From the NCBI GenBank assembly GCA_031274005.1, contig JAISQU010000200.1:1-22733 (forward strand): a DNA stretch of 22,733 nt. The letters run 5' to 3'. Each line of letters opens with the position of its first letter. Position 1 is the first letter of the stretch. The translations under genes were made by a program, and so were the position numbers. The notes beneath the pieces are model-generated. The model saw nothing but the letters and a program-made list of their open reading frames with translations, did no database searches and was not told the origin of the DNA. The DNA is from Spirochaetales bacterium (lineage in GTDB: Bacteria > Spirochaetota > Spirochaetia > DTKZ01). Below are positions 1 to 7,561 of the stretch, piece after piece.

Positions 1-116
1 GAAGCGGAAATCCTTTTGGCGTAGCCAAAAGATTGGAGCGAAAAGCCCGGTTTGCGGCGTTTTACGCCGCAAATGCGCCCAAATTCCGAATTATAAGGAG
101 ATTTTGAACAGGCTCT
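1..116. repeat. Left copy of 116-bp terminal inverted repeat
   Basis: This segment is the reverse complement of 22615-22730 with one mismatch (position 81, A against G). It contains two short palindromes: 13-31 (8-bp arms CTTTTGGC/GCCAAAAG, 3-nt loop) and 51-73 (10-bp arms TTTGCGGCGT/ACGCCGCAAA, 3-nt loop). It lies downstream of the large minus-strand outer-membrane protein gene, and the right copy lies downstream of the DUF362 gene. Relative to its upstream gene each copy has the same orientation. Positions 117-160, between the repeat and the stop codon at 161, show nothing recognisable. It is probably a dispersed intergenic repeat at which assembly stopped. Its mobility and function are unknown. 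Confidence 0.9.
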
Positions 117-160
117 AAGTCCGCAAACGTGTGCCCGTGTTCGTCAGCGTAACCGCGGAG

Positions 161-3100
161 CTAAAAAATAAAATGCGCGGAAAGGCCCGCGCCCAGGCCG
201 AACAAGATCTTGTAACCCGGAGGCAGTCCCGAATAATCGCGCTCCATGCCAAAACCCAGATTCAGTTCCGCTTTTATAAAGCTGCCTTTGCGCAGGGTCA
301 GGGCTGTCTCATGCCCGGCGACAAGATAGGCGGTAAGCCCTTCGTTGCGTGTATAGATAAGTTCTAGTTTTTCCGTATGCTGATAATACGAACCGGACTC
401 GCGGCTTTTTTGCAAATAGCCTACTCCAAAATCCCGCGCCATTTCGCTTTGCCAGATATATTTTAGCGCGCCCGCGCCTTTATAGGAATATTCATCGTCC
501 TGATTCATAAGGGTAATCGTGTGGTCAAGAAGAATCCGGTTTGCGTCCCTGTCCGTGAAATTGACAATTTGATGAAAAGTCGCTGTCCAGTCCATGTTTT
601 TTTCTTCTTCCTGCGTTATAAGGGACAGGGTATTCTGAAGCTGAAACTCATCTACGCTGTACCAGGAGAAAAAGGGGTACGAGCCCGAAGACCCGAAAAG
701 GTTGATGGCAAAATTTGTCAGAGACAGGTCATACGCGTTTGAGGCGGAAAGAACCTCGCCGCCGCGCGTGTATGTTTTTTTTGCGCGCGCTTCAGCCTGG
801 GAAGGCAAAAACAGATCCCTGATGGAAGAGCCGTAAGCGCGCGAGTAGCGCAGGCCCGCCTGGGGCGTGTAGTCGCTGCGGATAAGATATTCGGTATCCT
901 CCGCAAAGGTCGAACGGTCCGAATGGGCAAAGATTTCCAGGTACGGAATCGAGTTGTAAAAGAAACGCTGCCGCCGCATCGTATCCGTCAGATTCCGTGT
1001 ATCCGAGGAGAAGTCCCCCTCCACGGGGACGCTGATTGTTGTGTCCGCGCGGCGGGAATACAAAACCGACAGCCGCCATCCCGGTTCGTTGGGAGAATCC
1101 CGAAAGACCAGAGGCACTTCAACGGAAACAGAGCTGATGCCGCGCTGCCTGCCGTCGCGTTCCCCCGAATTGATAAAAGATACTTCGGGGTTAAAGATGA
1201 GTCCTATGACTTCGCCGGTAAAGTTTCCGTCCAGCCGCAGGGTTCCCTGGCGTTCGGCGTCGCGGCCTTCGTTCCAGGGAAGAAGCAGTTCGTATGAGGA
1301 TAGCCAGGAATCGCTGTACGAGGTCTCCTCGTCAAGGACGTAGCCTTCCGCGATATTGCGCAGTGACAGGCGGGTGGAGACAGAGGCGTTTCCTGCAGGG
1401 TTAATGTCCGCCTGCGAGTTCCAGTTCTGCGTCAGAGCGCCGGAGGCAAGGTAGGTTTCGGCGCCGGCCCGCAGGGACAGGCCGTTCAGAGGAGAGCTTT
1501 CGAGGCTGTTTGAGCGGCTCATGGCAGGAAGCAGGGTATTGAAGTTTCTCTTGTATTGATCGCGGAAAACAATCACGCCGCCTTCCGCGGGAATGCGCAC
1601 GCTGTGGCCGCCCTCGTATTCTTTTCTGTCCTCAAGGGCGTTAACGGCAAACTCCCCCTCCGCATACACAACTCCCAGGACCTCCCCGGAAACGGCGCTG
1701 GCCGAATTGAAATGGCCCACGCTGTAATCCGTATCGGCTGCCGCTTCTTTCTGCCCTTTAAACTCGGAATTGCGGCCTGAAATCTTTTCCGACAGCGAGA
1801 CATTCCGCAGAATCGAAACGCCGCCCACGCTGAGCACATCGCCGGGCAGATACAAACTTATGTCCGTGGAACCGGCAAAGCCCACGGTATCGCGGGGGTC
1901 GGAAAGATACACCTCGTCAAGGTAGACAGTTCCCTCCTGCGCGCCGCCTGAGTTCTCAAACTTGAGGCTGAACCTGTTCCACTCGACGGAATCCGAATCG
2001 ATTCTCAGCGTATTTCCCGCCGCGGCGGTAAGCTCCGTATCGCCCAGCCATGCCTTGCGGTCCGCTATGTCAATAGTAAGTTTTTGCCAGGACGCCGCGG
2101 ACACCGCTGTTATGGGCAGGGCCGGCGAAGGGACTTCAAAACTCAAAATGAGGCCTTTGCCCGCGGAGTCGGTATAGGCAAGCCTTAGGCGGGCCCGCGC
2201 CGAACCGGGAGTTTCTATTTTCGCGAAACGCATGAACATATTGAGGCTGCGGTAATTTTCGGGAGGGATTTCTGTCGTAAAACCGCGGATTTCCCAGGAA
2301 TCGGCGGGCGCGATATTCTTCCACGTCGCTTCCAGAATGTGCTGATCTGTGGCCTCATCGTTACTATGAAAAGTTTTCAGGGGTTCGCTGTACACGTTTT
2401 GCAGGGGGGGAGCGGCGTAGCCGTCCGCGAGAATTTCAGGGATTTCCCGAAGCCGCAGGGAGCCCGCGCCCGTTACCCGTGGAGAAAGGGAAGAGCCTTC
2501 AAACACGAGTTTGCCGATAAGGATTCTGCCGGCCCGCGGGTTTGTGTCGCCGCCTTCTCTTCGTACGATAAAGCGTATGGCCCGCACCTGCGTCATCCTG
2601 CTCCGCATATCCGGGGGAATCCTGACAACGCCGGCCTCCCAGCCGGTTTCACCCGTAAAAACCACGGGAGAGCCCAAACCGCCGGTATCCATCAATTGTG
2701 ATGAAAAAACAAGCGGCGGGTTTTCCCGTTCAAGAATGCGGTTGCGGTTCGCGTCTTCGCTGTCGCGTATATCGTTGCCAAAGCCTTCCTGCCCCGCGCC
2801 CACATACAGGGTCAGAACGCCGTGGTTAAAGGCGTAGCCGCGGGAAGAGGCGCCCGCCTCCTCATCAAGGTAACCGTCTCCGTCAAGGTCTTCATCAAGA
2901 GCGCCCGCCTGAAAATGCAGGGAAACATCGCCGTTGAAGGGCCCGCTTACAGGTTTTGCGACCCTGTAGGCAAAACGGACGGCCGAAATATTGGAAAGGT
3001 CCAGCGCGTCGTCCCAGCCTGTTGACAGGTTCATCTGCGCGCCTACCCATTGCTGCGCGCCGTCCAGCTCGTAGTCCATCACCATAATATTGTCAAAACC

Positions 3101-5104
3101 CGCGCCGCGATCAGAAGCCACATAGGGCCCGATGAGCGAACCATCCTCGTAGGCCCACTGCCGGCTAGGCGCGTCCGACCAGGAGTTCAGGGTAACCGAA
3201 CCCGCCAGGTTTTTGGTTTCGTAATTCTTGAATAAAAGGCGCCCCCGGTTGGAGTTGTCCAGCCGCAGCCCCAAAAATGAAGTTAACAGAATCGGGTCAG
3301 GCGCCGAGGAAGGAAACATATTGTTCTTGTTTGTTTCCAGCTCCATGTTATGCTTTTCCATACCCAGAAGCCGCAGAAGGCCGGAGGTATCGGGATTGGT
3401 ATAAATGACGGCGCCGTCCGCCGTGATGTTGAAGTTTTCGCTGCGGTAATTCACCTGGGCGGAAGCTCCCACAATACCGGGATGGTCTCCGGGTTCCGTG
3501 CTGTACTTGCCTTTCATGACGTTCCACCGCAGGCCGGTAGCGATTTTCAGGGTAAGGGCTTCGCTCAGGTACAGCGTGCTGCCCGATCCAAAAAGAATGT
3601 CCCCGCCCTGCCCTTCGCCGGAATAAGTTCTGTAGTAGACTTCAATTCTGTCGGAGGGCGCGGGCTCAAAGGGCAGCGAAATACGCCCGCTCTCATAATC
3701 CACGGAGAACGATGTTTCCTCCCTGCCGTTGCGGTAAATCGTAACAGAGCCGGGTATAACATCGTTGGTCAGGATAAGGGACTGCACGGGCATATAAGAC
3801 TGGATAAGGAGTTCAAAATCCGCGCCGCCCCCGTCTTTGAGCCTGTCCGGCCCGTAGAGATACGGTTCGTCCGCGGCAAAAGGAAAGCGGGCCTGCATGG
3901 ACCGGCCCTGCGCGGTTCCCGAAGGCAGAACCCTGACTATGCTGTAGGACTCCGACATGGAGAGGGACAAAGGCTGCGATGTCGTGTACAGGCTGTCGGC
4001 GCCCCTGTGGACAATTCTCAGGTTCGTGGAATTATTCATGGACGCGGCGGTCCCGCTCAGGGAATAGGCGCCCGTAATTTCAAAGGGGTTCCACGCGCCA
4101 GGGTCATAGAGCAGGAGCGCGGCCCTGCCGTCAATAGTAACCTGGTAATCCGTAAGGGGAGAACCCATGTACGACAGGCCCCAGTCAAAATCAAGCGGAG
4201 CGCCCGCGGGGTCAATTTCCAGAGGCGGTCCGGTTATATAGTTGGGAAGAGCGCCGCGCCCCAGTGAAGGATTGCCCACCTCCGCGCCGCCTTTTGTGTA
4301 GTACACTAAAACCCGCCCCGCCGAAGCGTTGGTCAGGGTAATGCTTCCGTCCTCAGGCAAATAGGAATAGTCGAAGTTTGTCGCCCTGCGGTAACGCCTG
4401 CCGTTGTCGCCGGTAATAGTTCCCTTTGCGTCTTCTATATAGAGAGAAAGATCGGGCAGGCTGACTTCCGTATCGGGCAGGACAAAAAACCGGCCGCGTA
4501 CATAATTGGCCGGATCAATACGGGCCTCCTCCACCTCGTTTTTCCCTATGAAGGTTTTCTTCCTCGGCAGCGAAGGGTCATACCTGAACAAAAACTCATG
4601 CTGGGTTCTTTCTGTCTGAAACATCGTCGACAGGGCGGGCGAATGGCGCGATGAGCCCGGAAACTCCATATAGGGAAAGGGCGAAATTTCCACCCCCCTG
4701 TTTCCCGCTTTAACGGACTGCACAAACTCGCCCGGCTTGCCCTGATACCCCAGAAGGTAGGTATTCAGCTCATAATCCTCATTTATAGTGGTTTCAAAGA
4801 AAAATCTTTCCTTCAGCCACAGGGAAAGAATCAAATCAGGTTTCTGATCATACTCGAAGCCGTCGGGAAATTCCGGAAACACATAGGGGTAACTCCAGCC
4901 CTGCCCCGGAATAAAGGCAAAGCCCAGCCCCCCCTTCACAGAAGCGTCCCAGTAGCCTTCCAGATACAAATCAACATCGGTATCGCCTATTTGGGCGTCA
5001 AAAATATTCTCCGGGGCTTCCTCTTCGAGCGGCGTCTGAGCCGGCAGAAAGGCCGCGCCCGCAAGGAAAATAAGCAAAAAAAGTATGAACCCCTTATTCA
5101 CCAT
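161..5104 (-). CDS. Large secreted outer-membrane beta-barrel protein, possibly SprA-like
   Basis: This is a 1647-residue protein. An N-terminal signal peptide (MVNKGFILFLLIFLAGAAFL, cleaved near PAQ) and a C-terminus ending in phenylalanine (GLSAHFIF, like a BAM-type last strand) point to outer-membrane insertion. The sequence is rich in alternating hydrophobic/polar beta strands and Tyr/Trp/Asn/Gly. The N-terminal third (about residues 100-260, including YVRGRFFVLPDTEV) reminds me of SprA/Sov-type gliding and secretion proteins of Bacteroidetes, but only weakly. Around residues 735-750 there is an Asp-rich loop, DEDLDGDGYLDEE, resembling a calcium-binding EF-hand or thrombospondin-3-type loop; a second acidic loop (DSEDANRNRILERE) lies near 775-790. 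Two segments ending like carbohydrate-binding jelly rolls (GTVYLDEVYLSDP) lie near the middle. The ATG at 5104 has no Shine-Dalgarno and sits right after a promoter-like pair. The cell-surface location is well supported; the function is unknown. Confidence 0.85.
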   Translation of the reverse strand: MVNKGFILFLLIFLAGAAFLPAQTPLEEEAPENIFDAQIGDTDVDLYLEGYWDASVKGGLGFAFIPGQGWSYPYVFPEFPDGFEYDQKPDLILSLWLKERFFFETTINEDYELNTYLLGYQGKPGEFVQSVKAGNRGVEISPFPYMEFPGSSRHSPALSTMFQTERTQHEFLFRYDPSLPRKKTFIGKNEVEEARIDPANYVRGRFFVLPDTEVSLPDLSLYIEDAKGTITGDNGRRYRRATNFDYSYLPEDGSITLTNASAGRVLVYYTKGGAEVGNPSLGRGALPNYITGPPLEIDPAGAPLDFDWGLSYMGSPLTDYQVTIDGRAALLLYDPGAWNPFEITGAYSLSGTAASMNNSTNLRIVHRGADSLYTTSQPLSLSMSESYSIVRVLPSGTAQGRSMQARFPFAADEPYLYGPDRLKDGGGADFELLIQSYMPVQSLILTNDVIPGSVTIYRNGREETSFSVDYESGRISLPFEPAPSDRIEVYYRTYSGEGQGGDILFGSGSTLYLSEALTLKIATGLRWNVMKGKYSTEPGDHPGIVGASAQVNYRSENFNITADGAVIYTNPDTSGLLRLLGMEKHNMELETNKNNMFPSSAPDPILLTSFLGLRLDNSNRGRLLFKNYETKNLAGSVTLNSWSDAPSRQWAYEDGSLIGPYVASDRGAGFDNIMVMDYELDGAQQWVGAQMNLSTGWDDALDLSNISAVRFAYRVAKPVSGPFNGDVSLHFQAGALDEDLDGDGYLDEEAGASSRGYAFNHGVLTLYVGAGQEGFGNDIRDSEDANRNRILERENPPLVFSSQLMDTGGLGSPVVFTGETGWEAGVVRIPPDMRSRMTQVRAIRFIVRREGGDTNPRAGRILIGKLVFEGSSLSPRVTGAGSLRLREIPEILADGYAAPPLQNVYSEPLKTFHSNDEATDQHILEATWKNIAPADSWEIRGFTTEIPPENYRSLNMFMRFAKIETPGSARARLRLAYTDSAGKGLILSFEVPSPALPITAVSAASWQKLTIDIADRKAWLGDTELTAAAGNTLRIDSDSVEWNRFSLKFENSGGAQEGTVYLDEVYLSDPRDTVGFAGSTDISLYLPGDVLSVGGVSILRNVSLSEKISGRNSEFKGQKEAAADTDYSVGHFNSASAVSGEVLGVVYAEGEFAVNALEDRKEYEGGHSVRIPAEGGVIVFRDQYKRNFNTLLPAMSRSNSLESSPLNGLSLRAGAETYLASGALTQNWNSQADINPAGNASVSTRLSLRNIAEGYVLDEETSYSDSWLSSYELLLPWNEGRDAERQGTLRLDGNFTGEVIGLIFNPEVSFINSGERDGRQRGISSVSVEVPLVFRDSPNEPGWRLSVLYSRRADTTISVPVEGDFSSDTRNLTDTMRRQRFFYNSIPYLEIFAHSDRSTFAEDTEYLIRSDYTPQAGLRYSRAYGSSIRDLFLPSQAEARAKKTYTRGGEVLSASNAYDLSLTNFAINLFGSSGSYPFFSWYSVDEFQLQNTLSLITQEEEKNMDWTATFHQIVNFTDRDANRILLDHTITLMNQDDEYSYKGAGALKYIWQSEMARDFGVGYLQKSRESGSYYQHTEKLELIYTRNEGLTAYLVAGHETALTLRKGSFIKAELNLGFGMERDYSGLPPGYKILFGLGAGLSAHFIF

Positions 5105-5107
5105 ATC

Positions 5108-5136
5108 ATAGTATGCGAGGCTGCCCTCTTGTGCAA
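5108..5136 (-). promoter_or_regulatory. Putative promoter of the large outer-membrane protein gene
   Basis: On the minus strand a TTGCAC hexamer (5131-5136) and TACTAT (5108-5113) are separated by 17 bp. The ATG follows the -10 box after only 3 nt. An overlapping alternative -10, TATGAT (5105-5110), abuts the ATG. No Shine-Dalgarno is present, so the message would be leaderless if this is the promoter. The -10 match is mediocre. Confidence 0.4.
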
Positions 5137-5148
5137 ATCCTTGTTTCG

Positions 5149-5154
5149 TATAAA
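5149..5154 (+). promoter_or_regulatory. Putative -10 box of the voltage-sensor protein gene
   Basis: TATAAA lies 11 nt before the ATG at 5166 within the 61-bp divergent gap. No good -35 is found at 17 bp; TTGTGC at 5129-5134 is only 14 bp away. No Shine-Dalgarno precedes the ATG. A start site 6-7 nt after the box would leave a leader of about 4-5 nt. Confidence 0.35.
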
Positions 5155-5165
5155 AATATTCCTTT

Positions 5166-5996
5166 ATGAAAAGGAATGTGCGGTATCTGTTCGGCGCGGC
5201 GCTGGTTTTTCTGGCTCTGGCGGAAGTCCTGTGTGAAGATCTGGCTGCTCTCTCGGGCCTGTCCGTATCCGTCCGCCGGCTTCTTGTATGCGCGGGATTC
5301 TTATTCGATCTTTTTTTTACCGCTCAATTTCTTGTCGGCCTGTACACAGCCTCTCTGAACCGGAAAACGCGGCGGTATTTCGCCGGCGAAGGCGGCTGGA
5401 TAGACTTTCTGGCGGCGGTTCCCCTGCTTGTTCTGTATTCAGGGCCCGCGATGTTCGGCATTGCGGCCGGCGGCGTTTGCCTTCTTCCGGGAGTCCTCAG
5501 GATGAGTGCGGGCCTGCGTTTTCTGCGTTTTCTTAAACTGTTCAGGCTGCGGCGCGCCCCTGCGCGGGGAAAAAGCGCGGCGGCTTTTCTGGTATCGGTA
5601 CTTATCGCGGCGGGATCTCTTTTGGGACCCGCTCTCTCAGGCGCCGGCGGCGCGGAAAAACACGTTATAGATACCTATTTCTCAGCCGCCTTTAGACTGT
5701 CCAGCGGGAGCGAAGATATTGGCCGCGAAATTCGGGAATATAGCCGGACCGAACCGGACCTGCTTCTTGTCAAACAAAAAGCGGCGGCCCTGTATTCCCG
5801 GTATGACGCGGTGTATTACAATACGTATTACGGAGGCGCCGACTATCTCTACCTGCGCAGCGGAACTCTGGACTTCTACTTCAGCCTCAAAACCCTTGCG
5901 GCGGGGGAGGCCCGGCGCGGCATATCTCATTTCTGCGTGCTCGCGGCGCTGTTTTCCGCGTTTTTCATCTATGTCCGCGTCAGCAAAAAATCATGA
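5166..5996 (+). CDS. Voltage-sensor (Kv S1-S4) membrane protein lacking a canonical pore
   Basis: The 276-residue protein has clear voltage-sensor landmarks. Hydrophobic S1 spans about residues 7-23 and S2 about 39-60, with FTAQFLVGLY in place of the usual FTxEFxxR. S3 carries GWIDFLAAVP (77-86), matching the IIDxxAxxP motif of Kv channels. S4 is LRFLRFLKLFRLRR (117-130), with basic residues at every third position (R118, R121, K124, R127). A further membrane helix (about 137-155) and a last helix (about 252-271) occupy the S5 and S6 places. The segment between them (about 160-250) is about 90 residues, rich in Tyr and charged residues, with no TVGYG-type selectivity filter. Two usual charge-transfer residues look changed: S2 Glu is Gln and the following Arg is Gly. 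It is co-transcribed with the DUF503 gene (ATGA overlap). Voltage-sensor homology is well supported; transport activity is not shown. Confidence 0.75.
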   Translation: MKRNVRYLFGAALVFLALAEVLCEDLAALSGLSVSVRRLLVCAGFLFDLFFTAQFLVGLYTASLNRKTRRYFAGEGGWIDFLAAVPLLVLYSGPAMFGIAAGGVCLLPGVLRMSAGLRFLRFLKLFRLRRAPARGKSAAAFLVSVLIAAGSLLGPALSGAGGAEKHVIDTYFSAAFRLSSGSEDIGREIREYSRTEPDLLLVKQKAAALYSRYDAVYYNTYYGGADYLYLRSGTLDFYFSLKTLAAGEARRGISHFCVLAALFSAFFIYVRVSKKS

Positions 5997-6280
5997 TTGT
6001 TTCGATGATACAAATGATTATAGAACTTCCCGATATTGACTCCATAAAGACAAAACGGCGTATTGTTCATTCTCTGCGGGACAAACTGCGCGTCCGCTTT
6101 CGTGTCTCCGCCGCGGAGGTAGACCTGCAGGACTCTTTGAGCTTTACCCAAATCGGCTGCGCCATGGTCTCAAACTCCCGGCGGTTCGGGGAGTCGGTTA
6201 TGCAGAAAATTCTAAAATTCTGCGAGGATGAGGTTCCCGGCAGAATTCAGGATGTGCAGATAAGCTCGGAGCGCTATTGA
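5993..6280 (+). CDS. DUF503 / YlxP-like family protein
   Basis: This small 95-residue protein matches the DUF503 (YlxP) pattern: a short N-terminal strand, a basic KTKRRIVHSLRDKLR helix corresponding to the family's SLKxKRxVxxSLxxRLRxxF block, the VSAAEVDLQD segment (VSxxEVDxQD in the family), then QIGCAMVSN. Length is typical. In Firmicutes the family often lies near nusA/infB/rbfA and is linked to ribosome assembly; here it is instead coupled to a membrane protein. Its ATG overlaps the upstream stop (ATGA, 4 bp), so translation is probably coupled. The start at 5993 keeps the usual family N-terminus. No terminator is visible in the 22-bp gap before the convergent gene. Confidence 0.85.
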   Translation: MIVSMIQMIIELPDIDSIKTKRRIVHSLRDKLRVRFRVSAAEVDLQDSLSFTQIGCAMVSNSRRFGESVMQKILKFCEDEVPGRIQDVQISSERY

Positions 6281-6302
6281 GAGGGAAACTCCGCGGGGAA
6301 TT

Positions 6303-6983
6303 TCATTTTCGCAGCAGATACAAATCCTGCAGCCGGTAGTCGGGCGAGCCCCCCAGGGCCATTTCGTAGTTTGCCTTCGCCGCCAGGCCAAGTTTAAAAA
6401 AATGGCTGAAAGGTTCAAAGCCTTTGGCCTCGACATACAGCTCAAAGTCGAAAAGCCTTTCCTCGCCCGGCTGGGAGGCTGGCTGCGGCTGGGGAAGAAA
6501 AAGATAATTCCCCTCAATTTTGGGATCAAGGACGAAAGGGTTCTGCCAGCGGGAATCAAGCATTTTTACAGGAATTCCTTCCGCCGTTCGCAGAACAACT
6601 TCCACGTTTTTCGCCGCGGAAAAATCCCCGCAGTCGATAAGCCGGCCCTTGATGACGGGAAAAACAAATACCGGGCCCTTCAGCCGGGGGGCCTCCTCGC
6701 CCATGAAATAATAGGACCTGCGGATACTTTCCACCCGCTTGAGGCCCTCATGAATCAGGGCCGTAATATCAATTTTCAGTTGAGGATTCTCGTTCAGGGC
6801 TTTCTCCGCGTGCGCGACGCCGCGGCTTGAGCTGATGTACTGCTGCGGGATACGATTCAGGACGAAACACACCACATCGGTCAGAGATTCAGGGCTAGGG
6901 GAAGCGCCCTGCTTCTTTTCTTCATTGCTTATCTCCAGAACCGCCTGTTCTACGATTTCCTCCATGAGATTACGAATCTCCAT
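6303..6983 (-). CDS. ComFB-like protein with C-terminal extension
   Basis: This is a 226-residue protein. Residues 1-90 resemble the late-competence ComFB domain: EIRNLMEEIVEQAV at the start, then a Pro-rich linker, TDVVCFVLNRIPQQYISSSRG (family pattern DxxxxxLNxLPPxYVxxxxG) and a helical end. The paired cysteines often seen before this block are absent. ComFB-family proteins of cyanobacteria have been reported to bind cyclic dinucleotides, so a signalling role is possible but inferred. Residues 100-226 are a beta-rich region I do not recognise. I chose the ATG at 6983 because AAGGAG (6990-6995) is 6 nt upstream; the ATG at 6989 abuts that site and the start at 7007 lies before it. The gene overlaps the end of its upstream neighbour by 14 bp, suggesting an operon. 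Confidence 0.7.
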   Translation of the reverse strand: MEIRNLMEEIVEQAVLEISNEEKKQGASPSPESLTDVVCFVLNRIPQQYISSSRGVAHAEKALNENPQLKIDITALIHEGLKRVESIRRSYYFMGEEAPRLKGPVFVFPVIKGRLIDCGDFSAAKNVEVVLRTAEGIPVKMLDSRWQNPFVLDPKIEGNYLFLPQPQPASQPGEERLFDFELYVEAKGFEPFSHFFKLGLAAKANYEMALGGSPDYRLQDLYLLRK

Positions 6984-7428
6984 GGGCATCTCCTTTTTTG
7001 TTTTCACTTTTTATCTCAACCAGCTCCCGCAAAGCCCCCACATTTTCCTGAAAATCCCTCAGGGTCTCTTTGAGCGCGTAATAGTTGAGTCCGATAAAAT
7101 AAATCTTCGTAAAAATGGTAAGAGTCGTTTCTTTTTTGAGCTTCTGCAAGTTGAAATACGAGCCGTATTCGTAGCACAGACGAAGGACATCTTCCATCTT
7201 TGAGCGCAAAAAGCCGCTCAGGCTGTGGGAAAACGTAAAAGAAAACGCGAGTTCCAGGAACCTGCTTTCTTCGTCTATATAAAAACCCGCCTGGAACCCT
7301 GTCTCATTCTGGAATCCGGCGGTAAACGCGCCGTCCCTCTCTTCCGGGTCAACGACCTCATACCCAAGTTCCGCAAACAGTATTTTTACCCGCCGGATAC
7401 GCTCCCGCATGATTTTGGACTGCTTCAT
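6970..7428 (-). CDS. Small unknown protein, possibly YbjN/T3S-chaperone-like fold
   Basis: I do not recognise this 152-residue protein with confidence. It is an alpha/beta protein with a basic N-terminus (MKQSKIMRERIRRVKILFAE), a strand-rich middle and a helical second half containing LNYYALKETLRDFQENV, which vaguely recalls the YbjN or type III chaperone fold. There is no signal peptide or membrane segment. The frame stays open far upstream, to about 7875, but that part is antisense to the helicase tail and compositionally biased. The ATG at 7428 follows a good promoter by 7 nt, so this start is preferred; no usable Shine-Dalgarno is present. It overlaps the ComFB-like gene by 14 bp and probably functions with it. 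Confidence 0.65.
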   Translation of the reverse strand: MKQSKIMRERIRRVKILFAELGYEVVDPEERDGAFTAGFQNETGFQAGFYIDEESRFLELAFSFTFSHSLSGFLRSKMEDVLRLCYEYGSYFNLQKLKKETTLTIFTKIYFIGLNYYALKETLRDFQENVGALRELVEIKSENKKGDAHGDS

Positions 7429-7435
7429 GCCTTTA

Positions 7436-7464
7436 AGTATATGACAAAAAACGGGTTCAGACAA
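7436..7464 (-). promoter_or_regulatory. Promoter with predicted leaderless start for the 7428 gene
   Basis: On the minus strand TTGTCT (7459-7464) and TATACT (7436-7441) are separated by exactly 17 bp. The ATG at 7428 follows the -10 box after 7 nt, where the transcription start would be expected. AAAGG lies 1 nt from the ATG, too close for Shine-Dalgarno use. Confidence 0.65.
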
Positions 7465-7561
7465 GGCGCTTACAGGGCATGGGTGCAACATTTTTTTCCG
7501 TGCGCCTTTTTTGCTTGGCAAAAAACCGGGCTTTTTGCAATTTTGGAACCCGCTCAAGGCG

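Noticed and set aside
3350..4267. Plus-strand open frame of 305 codons inside the large outer-membrane protein gene
   Set aside because: It lies opposite a clearly real gene, has no ribosome-binding site and reads as biased, domain-free sequence.
5166..5996. Ordinary voltage-gated potassium channel
   Set aside because: No TVGYG-like filter or pore helix is visible between the last two membrane segments.
6984..7007. Earlier start of the ComFB-like gene at 7007
   Set aside because: AAGGAG at 6990-6995 lies downstream of that codon and correctly spaced for 6983.
7518..7538. Terminator after the helicase gene
   Set aside because: The stem is mostly A-T pairs and is not followed by a T-run on the minus strand, so support is too weak.
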